Below are positions 44,001 to 50,621 of a stretch of 64,000 nt of DNA, piece after piece. The translations under genes and the position numbers were made by a program. Location of the stretch: NCBI GenBank assembly GCA_905221605.1, contig CAJNDS010002271.1:377001-441000 (forward strand), read 5' to 3'. Within the stretch, counting starts at the first letter, position 1, and every line of letters begins with the position of its first letter. The notes under the pieces were generated by a model. That model worked only from the letters and a program-made list of their open reading frames with translations. It was not told the origin of the DNA and made no database searches. Origin of the DNA: Symbiodinium natans. Taxonomy: Eukaryota; Sar; Dinophyceae; Suessiales; Symbiodiniaceae.

Positions 44001-44939
44001 AAGCCCGACGAATACGCAGATGAATGTATTGATCAGATCTTCAAGTATAACGTTATGCTTACCATATGTAAGAGATTAGGACAACAAGGGGACCCAACAG
44101 CAGAAGCCAACAGAAAAATATTAGATATGATGTATGATGATATGTGGCTTCATAAGTTATCTTTATCCGAGTTTGTTCATAAGTATTTTAATACAACAGA
44201 CGATATCACCGCATCACAGAAGAACATAGCATATACGAATATGAGGTGCTTAACGGTGTCTAATGCAATCCGAAAGAGTTTAGGTAAAACAGATAAGTAT
44301 GAAGTGGATGAGATCTTGATCTGCCGACTATACAAGAAAACGAATAATGTCAAGTTCAATGTTAATTACAGGTTTAAGATCGTAAGCATAGCCAAGAACA
44401 TAATTAAATTAGAGAATGTCAAGTCCAAACAGCAGTATTTAACGGACATCGCTACCTTAGATAAGCATTTCAGATATGACTACTGCACCACTTGCCATTC
44501 CGCGCAAGGGGCTTCTATTGATGGTAAGATCGTTATACACGAGTGGGAGAAGTCGCATTTAGTAACTCGTGAGTGGTTGTGGTGTGCCTTGACCAGAAGC
44601 ACCGATTTTAATAATGTCTTGTTCTATGAGAGTGCCGAAGCAGAGAATGAACTGAACGAAACAACCTTACATAAGTATTGGCTTAACAAGATTAATACAT
44701 ATAAGCTACAAGATCATAAAGCGAATAGAGAAATAAACGAAAGTAAGTATATTAATCCAAGTTGGTTTATGAAGAGAGTGTATAGTCATTGTAATAATTG
44801 CGGTTGTAACTTTGAATTTGAATTTAAGAACGGCTTCTTAACAAGTAACATGACAGCCCAGAGATTAGACAACAGCATCGCGCACGAAAGCGATAACTGT
44901 GAAGCTTGGTGTAAGTTATGTAACTGCAGTGCGAAATAA
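41034..44939 (+). CDS. Degenerate family-B polymerase fused to SF1 helicase
   Basis: 1301 residues. The N-terminal 450 are unassigned, with a conserved-looking KNECWFNTLTDYYKDTLM. Polymerase-like blocks: EIDVRKAYTSAF (about 563, motif A position), KKLIANVNFGLLEK (about 673, motif B) and VWSVKTDAFVI (about 788) where an active enzyme would have Y-x-DTDS. The first metal-binding Asp is thus Lys. Helicase motifs: YAGGGKSH (Walker A, about 880), IVFDE (about 942), GAGDVKQLPP (about 973), TTCHSAQG (about 1152), WCALTRS. C-terminal CNNCGC and CKLCNC pairs form a putative zinc ribbon. This fusion of an inactivated polymerase with an SF1 helicase is a published signature of Polintons, PLVs, Tlr1 and transpovirons. 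Likely the replicative helicase. Confidence 0.9.
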   Translation: MSKAIKRNTEALQTFYNNRRNRITQATRTKVQNIINLYSDRKIAQFTTADNLIRKLTTAKTDKEKTKAENEYDKIYDKHKDKEQLGQRMTQAKEDNKRTGRTNPRKPRTYSINVHLYQLKTESHQGLSVSFRDSRGRAYVPIYMRDLSANVATTHWVEKLAGRRIFRDEKADTKTFHRLKMLLMTDDSFKADVGYAEGYIACIKVNYAERVDNADAFKPQDEDLTNTVNVSMYHRYIQTPLDPQYETFKEAIKVDHYVKNECWFNTLTDYYKDTLMGDHKREKNKLTKEAILKIINKTEEDFKTNGASITDMAKVFEHFNLQVRIYDVFDTLIYKRDPIKRNHHIPALYAIVKNSHIYTASDNVNMLKQMIPKSSNYNISVKASSDYHINEKEEPVECKMITSLDDIRKYTEHSEYTLVYNGYDLSHLFYLSKQAGYEPQVRFSAGFVSELNFKFKIKINNKTHKEIKYKVKTQNLVNNSIDGSICVRTEQIYNKMSKAMFNFNTALFKPTHKSYYNEVDVEIFKECRTIPPTGEINKHYYLYNPKTDKDDKYFYTPEVTTEIDVRKAYTSAFNKIAEIPVFTQFDIWKPFNGNVTDFHDLTLYLVKPTKRSLFFNKAYTLVYGMFLKHFVKQCKILYYKQPSRVYKVDYRKITAELWKTDISDKPAEDIRIKKLIANVNFGLLEKNTNKAHKSYAFDTLKEALYYQNKIGGKINRISGMYVDEVELPNGETDFVEKEMDRKYYCLTVTDKATLRNGYIYIKELLLQHHNFKMHTDYTKLTENHIGVWSVKTDAFVIRKEHLRRAKNLIEFSDRIGGWRHEKSKNIAEPTEQWAPKKNELIPIPVVSNETRPIENEWDTESIAKDIVTNNPMMIRSKYAGGGKSHIAKHFSKLGYKTLFVVPQNSLSQNIDDDAVTTNKFFAIPVGDGEKLPEFDHSNYNCIVFDEIYMNGTHILNRIREFVKRNPNKIIIGAGDVKQLPPIEDLTNTRKPDEYADECIDQIFKYNVMLTICKRLGQQGDPTAEANRKILDMMYDDMWLHKLSLSEFVHKYFNTTDDITASQKNIAYTNMRCLTVSNAIRKSLGKTDKYEVDEILICRLYKKTNNVKFNVNYRFKIVSIAKNIIKLENVKSKQQYLTDIATLDKHFRYDYCTTCHSAQGASIDGKIVIHEWEKSHLVTREWLWCALTRSTDFNNVLFYESAEAENELNETTLHKYWLNKINTYKLQDHKANREINESKYINPSWFMKRVYSHCNNCGCNFEFEFKNGFLTSNMTAQRLDNSIAHESDNCEAWCKLCNCSAK

Positions 44940-44961
44940 TTATCAAAATCTTTTTTAATAA

Positions 44962-45255
44962 TTATTTCATTTTTATGTTCAAGTTTGGGAACTTTTTATT
45001 GGTGTCTCTTACTGATGCTTCAATGGTAGGCTTATTCCAGAGAATATTTTTGGCCCAGAAACCGGCAGTTGTATGATCCTTCCAGTCTTGATTAGGTTTG
45101 TGCCTTGCTATATAATTCTTTTTACGATCTTCATCTTTGTGCTTAGTAAAATCAGAATATCCAGTAGCACCAAACGAAACTGTCTTTTTATTATCTATTA
45201 CGGCATCGTATTTCTTGCCAGTTTTACTTGATTTTTTAATAATTATTTCAACCAT
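44962..45255 (-). CDS. DUF5754-like small protein
   Basis: 97 residues with the pattern KSSKTGKKYDAVIDNKKTV, FGATGYSDFTKHKDEDRKK, YIARHK and DHTTAGFWAKNILWNKPT, which I recognise as the DUF5754-type protein widespread in algal giant viruses and their relatives. Function unknown. Converges on the polymerase-helicase gene with a 22-bp gap. A TCTA motif lies 10 nt before its ATG. Confidence 0.85.
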   Translation of the reverse strand: MVEIIIKKSSKTGKKYDAVIDNKKTVSFGATGYSDFTKHKDEDRKKNYIARHKPNQDWKDHTTAGFWAKNILWNKPTIEASVRDTNKKFPNLNIKMK

Positions 45256-45265
45256 TAATATATCT

Positions 45266-45269
45266 TAGA
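45266..45269 (-). promoter_or_regulatory. TCTA late-promoter-like motif
   Basis: AATATCTAAGAT on the minus strand, 10 nt before the ATG of the DUF5754-like gene. Confidence 0.6.
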
Positions 45270-45272
45270 TAT

Positions 45273-46010
45273 TTATCGTGAGCCCGAACTAATTGTTATG
45301 GGTCGGCTACTTCTTGAGCTTCTAGAGCTAACATACTGAACGGTTCTATTTGAAGAACTACTTGAAACATTGACAGGTAAATCTTCTTCATCAACATATT
45401 CTATAGTTGGGCTTCTTGAACTATTGACGCTAATAGGGGCACTTTCAACTGGTAATAAAACACTTCTACTATTTGATGATGATGATGATGATGATGATGA
45501 ACTTGATTGTATGGGCGTTTCATCTTTTTTAGTGGGCATTGGTTCATTGCTTCCCCTTGCTCCGCTATCATGACTTGTTTGTCTTGATATCGGCATTTCT
45601 ACTTCCACCTCCTCAAACAAACTATCAAACAATCTTCTCATCAATGATTTTTGTTGTTCTTGTTCTTCTGATTTTTCGCTTGACTTACTACTTGATTTAC
45701 TAAATTGCATTGAGCGCTCACTCTCAACCTGTTGTTCTTCTTTGTCTGGTTCAATTGCTGTCTTCAAACTTTCCGATGTAGATGAGTATGAAGAATGGTC
45801 ACTAAATAAATCAGTTTGCGTTCCTTTCTGGGGGTTCTCATTAGTCACTATGATCTTCTTATCATATTTACCCAGATCAAAATCATCAAAATCCACCTCA
45901 TCTAATAACATTCCTTGTTGTGTTCTTCTTTCCCTTTCTGGTAATATTCTTAATCTTCTTGTTCTTGCCTCCCTTAACATTTCTTCATAAGTTGGTTTTA
46001 ACCTTAGCAT
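45273..46010 (-). CDS. Ser-rich acidic protein with LRLKPTY N-terminal motif
   Basis: 245 residues. Begins MLRLKPTYEEMLREARTRR, closely matching the start of the next gene product (LRLRPTYDELIGMIEA). The rest is low-complexity: poly-Ser blocks (including 11 consecutive Ser), acidic stretches, and Ser/Arg near the C-terminus. Probably disordered in solution and possibly a phosphorylated virion or scaffold protein. The shared N-terminus suggests a common binding partner or sorting signal. Eighteen bp separate it from each neighbour on the same strand. Confidence 0.8.
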   Translation of the reverse strand: MLRLKPTYEEMLREARTRRLRILPERERRTQQGMLLDEVDFDDFDLGKYDKKIIVTNENPQKGTQTDLFSDHSSYSSTSESLKTAIEPDKEEQQVESERSMQFSKSSSKSSEKSEEQEQQKSLMRRLFDSLFEEVEVEMPISRQTSHDSGARGSNEPMPTKKDETPIQSSSSSSSSSSSNSRSVLLPVESAPISVNSSRSPTIEYVDEEDLPVNVSSSSSNRTVQYVSSRSSRSSRPITISSGSR

Positions 46011-46021
46011 ATATTTAGTTT

Positions 46022-46025
46022 TAGA
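46022..46025 (-). promoter_or_regulatory. TCTA late-promoter-like motif
   Basis: ATAATATCTAAAAC on the minus strand, 11 nt before the ATG of the Ser-rich protein gene. Confidence 0.6.
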
Positions 46026-46027
46026 TA

Positions 46028-47101
46028 TTATAACAAACTCATAACAGCACTTTGAGCACCCGCGATTAATGCATCCTTTGCGACTTCCTTACCTGCATCT
46101 AATAAAGCACTCCCCGCGCTTTCAAATGCTTTTCTGATCATACCTTTGCCTTTTCCTTTCTTCATCTGCGTCCATTCTTCCATCCTGCTTCTTAAAAGTT
46201 GGTCATTGACTTCGTCCGCCCACTTACCAGTTTGTATAAGTCTTTCCACATAATTTATTAAATAATCCTTTTTAGTTGGTGTTTTGCCTTTTCCTTTAAT
46301 TTTAAGTTTGTCCATTTCCTCTTCTTGCTCTTCCGTTAGCTTTATTCCTCTTAAATGCAATTGATACAGTATGTCATCTACTGATATGTCTTTTTGTCTC
46401 CATCTATCTATATTTTCATTATAATCTATTGTTTCCTTATGCTTTCTAGATTGTGGGGGCACTTGTGTTTCTTCATCATCGGTTTCTTCTTCGTCGCGAA
46501 TGCCTCGCGAGGACTTCTCCGAAGCGTCCTCCCCCTCCTCTGCCACTTCAGTAGGTGTTTCTAAAGGTGGCATTTCTTCTTCTTCATCTGTTGCTATTGA
46601 ATGAACAGGAACGCCTACAGGTAAAGATTGTCTATGTGTTTCGTCTAAATCACTTCTCACTGTTGATGATGATGCCTGTTGTGCCTCTTGTTGTCTTTGT
46701 AACCCAGCGTCTAATTCTGCTCTTACTCTGTTAATTTGATCTAGTGACATCCGATAATCATCGCTATCTGGTGTTTCAAAGCCATCCGCGTTATAAGCAC
46801 CTACCGGCGTTCTACCGTCATAACTTAACACTCCCATTGATGAACCTGTAGCCATTGCCGTTTTTCTGAGTTCAGCTTGTCTTAAGTCTTCCTTAACTTT
46901 GTCTTCTTCTTGTTTCTTCAAGCCCAGAAAATCAACATTATCAAATTGACTACCGAACTGATTATTTCTAAACAAGGTAGCCCTTCTATCAATTACCTGT
47001 TCAATGGGCGGTCTGTTGGGATCGCCTTGTGCTTCAATCATACCTATCAGTTCATCGTAGGTCGGTCTAAGTCTTAGTTCAGATTTTAATGTTTTAATCA
47101 T
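46028..47101 (-). CDS. Virion-associated-type protein with LRLRPTY motif and amphipathic C-terminus
   Basis: 357 residues from the first ATG (upstream TTG frame ignored). The N-terminal LRLRPTYDEL motif is shared with the preceding Ser-rich protein. Middle: Gln/Glu-rich and acidic (EEEEMPPLETPTEVAEEGE), likely disordered. Toward the C-terminus: a helical domain (LIQTGKWADEVNDQLLRSRM), a Lys/Gly stretch (KKGKGKGMIRK) and a hydrophobic amphipathic tail (SALLDAGKEVAKDALIAGAQ). The basic-plus-amphipathic ending recalls internal capsid proteins that contact DNA or membranes, such as adenovirus VI-type proteins; that is inference. Sits in the minus-strand virion gene cluster. Confidence 0.8.
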   Translation of the reverse strand: MIKTLKSELRLRPTYDELIGMIEAQGDPNRPPIEQVIDRRATLFRNNQFGSQFDNVDFLGLKKQEEDKVKEDLRQAELRKTAMATGSSMGVLSYDGRTPVGAYNADGFETPDSDDYRMSLDQINRVRAELDAGLQRQQEAQQASSSTVRSDLDETHRQSLPVGVPVHSIATDEEEEMPPLETPTEVAEEGEDASEKSSRGIRDEEETDDEETQVPPQSRKHKETIDYNENIDRWRQKDISVDDILYQLHLRGIKLTEEQEEEMDKLKIKGKGKTPTKKDYLINYVERLIQTGKWADEVNDQLLRSRMEEWTQMKKGKGKGMIRKAFESAGSALLDAGKEVAKDALIAGAQSAVMSLL

Positions 47102-47111
47102 ATAATACAAA

Positions 47112-47432
47112 TTAGATTATTTCCGCCATTATATTTTTTAATTCTTTTTGTCTCTTTTCTAGTTCTTCCTTTGTTCTTACTGGCATCATCGGCCTCTCCA
47201 ACTGACGATTAACGGCTTCTAATTCTCCTTGATATATTGCCTTCTTCTGATGTTGTAACCAGTCATTGCGTAGTCTAACATTTTTGCCTCGGTTCTCCGC
47301 TTCTTCAATCATCATCTTCATATCGTTCATATATTTCCTACGAGAAGCAACACCGAAGGTATCATCAATATCGTAGTATCTTTGGACTTGGGGTTTGCGT
47401 TTGAATTCCGCTTTGCTCTTAAACATACTCAT
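47112..47432 (-). CDS. Small charged helical protein
   Basis: 106 residues, Lys/Arg/Glu-rich, largely helical (KYMNDMKMMIEEAENRGKN, TKEELEKRQKELKNIMAE). No family recognised. Ten bp from the ATG of the downstream gene, consistent with one late gene cluster. Confidence 0.75.
   Translation of the reverse strand: MSMFKSKAEFKRKPQVQRYYDIDDTFGVASRRKYMNDMKMMIEEAENRGKNVRLRNDWLQHQKKAIYQGELEAVNRQLERPMMPVRTKEELEKRQKELKNIMAEII
47113..47116 (-). promoter_or_regulatory. TCTA late-promoter-like motif
   Basis: AATAATCTAATTTG on the minus strand, 11 nt before the ATG at 47101. It supports 47101 over the TTG at 47110 as the start, and overlaps the end of the upstream gene. Confidence 0.6.
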
Positions 47433-47446
47433 TATTAATATTAATT

Positions 47447-47450
47447 TAGA
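47447..47450 (-). promoter_or_regulatory. TCTA late-promoter-like motif
   Basis: ATTATCTAAATTAA on the minus strand, 14 nt before the ATG of the 106-residue protein. Confidence 0.6.
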
Positions 47451-47472
47451 TAATAATTAATATTAACAACAA

Positions 47473-48045
47473 TTAAAACATACTGGATCTGAACCGTTGT
47501 ATCTTTTCTTGTTTTTCTTGTTGTCTTAACCTTTTGATTTCATTATATGACTGATGCAGCAATTCTGTTGCGCTTGGTTGTTTCACTACCTCTTTCATTC
47601 TTACGGGCTTTTCTTGTTCCACTTTATTGTCAGAACTTGGAACACTTGGAACATGTTTCACTTCGTATTTCTTTTTCATCTCTTCTTCAATTTCTTTTCT
47701 TAGTTTTTGTTCTACCTTTGACCCATAACTTGCCTTCTGCTTATTTACTGGTAATGTTTCCGTCGGTTGCCCCTTGCAATAATGTGGGTGTGTGTTTTTT
47801 AAACTTTTGGGCAACATCTTTTTATTACAAGCGTTACATTCAACTAACTCAACCACTTTAACAGTCCTGGGTAATTTTTTAGCCGTTGCTTTTGCTTTTG
47901 GCTTTGCTTCTTCTTTTGGTTGTTCTTCATTAGCTTCTTTAATTTCTTCTTCTGGTGCTTTTTCAGGCGCTCCTTCAATAATTTCATTTACTATTGGTAT
48001 GGTTGCTTCTTCATTTTTAACATCGTTAACCTCTTCACTACTCAT
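47473..48045 (-). CDS. Glu/Lys/Ala-rich protein with a C2HC zinc-knuckle-like motif
   Basis: 190 residues. Residues 1-60 are Glu/Pro/Ala-rich and probably disordered. Residues about 72-95 read CNACNKKMLPKSLKNTHPHYC, a C-x2-C...H-x3-C zinc-finger-like motif. A long charged helix (KLRKEIEEEMKKKYE) and a Gln/Arg-rich tail (KRLRQQEKQEKIQRFRS) follow. Possibly a nucleic acid-binding virion component. Unassigned otherwise. Confidence 0.75.
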   Translation of the reverse strand: MSSEEVNDVKNEEATIPIVNEIIEGAPEKAPEEEIKEANEEQPKEEAKPKAKATAKKLPRTVKVVELVECNACNKKMLPKSLKNTHPHYCKGQPTETLPVNKQKASYGSKVEQKLRKEIEEEMKKKYEVKHVPSVPSSDNKVEQEKPVRMKEVVKQPSATELLHQSYNEIKRLRQQEKQEKIQRFRSSMF

Positions 48046-48058
48046 TATAAATATAGTC

Positions 48059-48062
48059 TAGA
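48059..48062 (-). promoter_or_regulatory. TCTA late-promoter-like motif
   Basis: AAAATCTAGACTAT (a TCTAGA palindrome) on the minus strand, 13 nt before the ATG at 48045. Confidence 0.55.
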
Positions 48063-48082
48063 TTTTTCTAATTAGATATTTA

Positions 48083-48919
48083 TTATCCCCTAAAAAATGT
48101 TAGTGTAAAGGAAATATCCACCCCGTTTAAATTTACAATTTGGTTAAGGTGGTCAGTTAGTCTAAAATTCAATCGGCGTAGCATTTTACCCGATACATTA
48201 ATATAATCTTCGGCGCTTAATTCATTATCGTTAATGACACCTAAATAGGGAACATTAACAGGAACTTTTTTGACTATGCTTGAATTTCCCGCCACCGTTA
48301 ATTGGTTGTAGTTGCTAATTTCGTTACAATGTAAATATAAATTCTTGAAAGGGACCAAATCAATGAAATTAGTCACATAAGGAGCTACGTTTGTATAAGC
48401 ATCAGTGGCGGGTGTTGTGTTTCCAATTACTCGGTTAATTGAACTCAAATTATTAACATCAACAGGATCACTAAAACTACCTGCTAATGGTGCTACTTCC
48501 CCATCAGTTAAAACAACAAAGATGACCGTAGAATAGTTGGAACTGAATGTATACTTGTTAGTGGAACTGTTATAGCTTATTGAATAAGTGTTGGGTCTAT
48601 CCACCGTATCCACCAAGAGATTTAAAGCGATCTCTATCGTTTGCGCCAAATCCACCGCTGTGTAATTGCCTTCTGGTATGGTTATTTTACGATAAGTGAT
48701 CCCTGCTATAACTCCGGGCGGTATCACTTGGTGTCTGAAATATAAATTATTGTTGGTGCTGTTGATAGAATACCAAGAGTGGGGAATGCTTACCTCGTGT
48801 ATTTGACATAGCATATTCTCTTCCAATTGCACCGTTTCAGGTAGATCTATTGTAAAATTTGATGAAGCGCCACTTACTTTATAGTAGCTGTCAATATAAA
48901 CTTTTTTGAACTTGAGCAT
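48083..48919 (-). CDS. Minor capsid (penton-like) protein
   Basis: 278 residues, beta-rich, with the start FKKVYIDSYYKVSGASSNFTIDLPETVQLEENM and IHEVSIPHSWYSINSTNN. This opening, where a DLPE block leads to a 'IPHSWY' strand, is characteristic of the single-jelly-roll penton proteins of PLVs, Polintons and adinto-like viruses. It would form the fivefold vertices. It is the first gene of the minus-strand late cluster and diverges from the lipase-like gene across a 92-bp AT-rich gap. No TCTA was seen on its own strand. Confidence 0.85.
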   Translation of the reverse strand: MLKFKKVYIDSYYKVSGASSNFTIDLPETVQLEENMLCQIHEVSIPHSWYSINSTNNNLYFRHQVIPPGVIAGITYRKITIPEGNYTAVDLAQTIEIALNLLVDTVDRPNTYSISYNSSTNKYTFSSNYSTVIFVVLTDGEVAPLAGSFSDPVDVNNLSSINRVIGNTTPATDAYTNVAPYVTNFIDLVPFKNLYLHCNEISNYNQLTVAGNSSIVKKVPVNVPYLGVINDNELSAEDYINVSGKMLRRLNFRLTDHLNQIVNLNGVDISFTLTFFRG

Positions 48920-48999
48920 TATTATTAAATGACAAATTTTTAAATTTTAAAAGAATTTATTAAATTATCTTTGATAATTTAACAAAAATAATTTTATAA

Positions 49000-49003
49000 T
49001 CTA
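49000..49003 (+). promoter_or_regulatory. TCTA late-promoter-like motif
   Basis: ATAATCTATTTTAATA, 8 nt before the ATG of the lipase-like gene, in the divergent gap with the penton gene. Confidence 0.6.
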
Positions 49004-49011
49004 TTTTAATA

Positions 49012-49656
49012 ATGTTTAAACACAAACGGAGAGATGATTTTGAACCATACGAAGCGCCCAAAACGAGAAGCAATATTCACAATGAAGTAAGTGAAGAATT
49101 AGCAGGGACGGAGACCTTCTTAACTGATACTCAAGGATTGAAACTAGCATACGAAAACCCCAATGGAATTTATCAAAATGGTAGTATCTTATACATAGCA
49201 GGAACTAAAAGCGGGAGAGATGTTTATGATGATCTAAAATTACCGCTTTATCAAACGAGACACACCAAAAGATACAAAGATGTAGATAAGTTTATTAAAG
49301 ATGGAACTATAGAGGTTGACGGTAAGAAACTTACAGGAATTACCGACGTCATCTCACACAGTCTCGCCAGTGCGGTTAGTCAACAGATTAACGATGATTA
49401 TGGAAATATATTCCGTTCAAGGTCTTATGGATCGCCTTTTGTTTCAAGTCAGAGACCAGAAGACACGGGAACTAACCTTCGTCTGAGAAAAGCGGGAGAC
49501 CCCGTGAGTATGTTTGATAATGCCAGTATTACATTAAACAGAGGTTCATTAAATCCACTTGATAATCATAGTTATGCTGATATTGGTAATGTTCATAATA
49601 AACCAGGAAACCTACCCATAACACGAGAAGAATTTATGGAACAATTTGAAACATAA
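49012..49656 (+). CDS. Lipase-like (alpha/beta-hydrolase) protein
   Basis: 214 residues. SILYIAGTKSGRDVYDDLKLPL is followed by a nucleophile-elbow-like DVISHSLASAVSQQI (Ser117, in the position of G-x-S-x-G) and then RSYGSPF, matching class-3 lipase order (hydrolase strand, elbow, G-S-P strand). The flanking Gly residues of the elbow are Ser and Ala, so activity is uncertain. Lipase-like genes occur in several PLVs. It may act on membranes during entry or may be a structural relic. Lies between penton and capsid genes, in the virion cluster. Confidence 0.55.
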   Translation: MFKHKRRDDFEPYEAPKTRSNIHNEVSEELAGTETFLTDTQGLKLAYENPNGIYQNGSILYIAGTKSGRDVYDDLKLPLYQTRHTKRYKDVDKFIKDGTIEVDGKKLTGITDVISHSLASAVSQQINDDYGNIFRSRSYGSPFVSSQRPEDTGTNLRLRKAGDPVSMFDNASITLNRGSLNPLDNHSYADIGNVHNKPGNLPITREEFMEQFET

Positions 49657-49692
49657 TTAAAGGTGTAAAAGTATAATAAAGTATTATACAGT

Positions 49693-50436
49693 ATGAAATA
49701 TCAGGATGGGAAAATCTACAAAATATTGAATAGTGAAACAGATGATGTCTATTTTGGTTCAACAACACAGAAATTAAGCAAAAGGATGACAAATCATAGA
49801 ACACAGGCAAAAAGTGGTAAGACCCATTTACTATATCAGAAAATGCGAGAAATTGGAGATGACAAATTTTACATTGAATTGGTTGAGTATTTTCCATGTG
49901 AAAACTTAGAACAACTTAACAAAAGAGAAGGGGAATGGATAAGGGCATCAGCAACGCTTAATGAAAAGGTTGCAGGTAGAACAAAGCAAGAGTATGATAA
50001 TGAGACCCGAGACATTAAAAATAAAAAAGCACAAGATCATTACCAAGAAAACAAGGAACGAATACTACAAAAACAAAGAGAGAGTTATATTGAAAACAAA
50101 GATAGGATTAATGAAAGACATAAGCAGTATAACGAAGAACACAAAGACGAAATAAAAGCATATCGTGATGCGAGAAAAGAAGAGAAAGCAGAATATAACA
50201 AAGCGTATTATAGTGCTAATAAGGAACAATCATACCAGAAGCATAAAGAATGGGTGGCACAGAACAAAGTTAAACTGATTTGTGAGATATGTAATCGCGA
50301 ATACTTTAAGTTTGATAAAGCACACCATATACAAAGAAAATATCATTTAGATGCTCTAAATAATCTAAATCATTGTAATAATGTATCATTACAAAGCGAC
50401 AACATACGAGCAAATGGAGAAGAAGCCGAAAGATAA
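49693..50436 (+). CDS. GIY-YIG endonuclease with C-terminal zinc finger
   Basis: 247 residues. Residues 7-90 form the GIY-YIG nuclease: KIYKILNSETDDVYFGST (GIY and YIG blocks), LSKRMTNHR (catalytic Arg region) and LNKREGEWIR (metal-binding Glu). The middle is a long charged helix with repeated YxxNKExxxQKxxE units. The end carries CEICNREYFKFDKAHHIQRKYH, a C2H2-like finger. Such nucleases are often selfish or homing. It sits between the lipase-like and capsid genes, has no TCTA motif, and overlaps the next small frame by 23 bp. Confidence 0.88.
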   Translation: MKYQDGKIYKILNSETDDVYFGSTTQKLSKRMTNHRTQAKSGKTHLLYQKMREIGDDKFYIELVEYFPCENLEQLNKREGEWIRASATLNEKVAGRTKQEYDNETRDIKNKKAQDHYQENKERILQKQRESYIENKDRINERHKQYNEEHKDEIKAYRDARKEEKAEYNKAYYSANKEQSYQKHKEWVAQNKVKLICEICNREYFKFDKAHHIQRKYHLDALNNLNHCNNVSLQSDNIRANGEEAER

Positions 50437-50569
50437 GAAGTTTAAACAAAACGCCTATGAAGAAATACGGAAACTAGTGGATGATAATGAAGGAAATAAT
50501 ATAGTTAAGGAAGTTAAGAAGAAGAAAAATAATCAAGAAAATCATTATAAATTTAATTTATTTGATTAA
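50414..50569 (+). CDS. Small Lys-rich protein
   Basis: 51 residues (MEKKPKDKKFKQNAYEEIRK...). It overlaps the nuclease end, and could be the displaced tail of an interrupted gene. No family recognised. Confidence 0.4.
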   Translation: MEKKPKDKKFKQNAYEEIRKLVDDNEGNNIVKEVKKKKNNQENHYKFNLFD

Positions 50570-50599
50570 GTATTTAAATATTTAATCAAATAATATTTT

Positions 50600-50603
50600 T
50601 CTA
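50600..50603 (+). promoter_or_regulatory. TCTA late-promoter-like motif
   Basis: ATTTTTCTAACTTAAA, 18 nt before the ATG of the major capsid gene. Confidence 0.6.
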
Positions 50604-50621
50604 ACTTAAAATATATAACAG

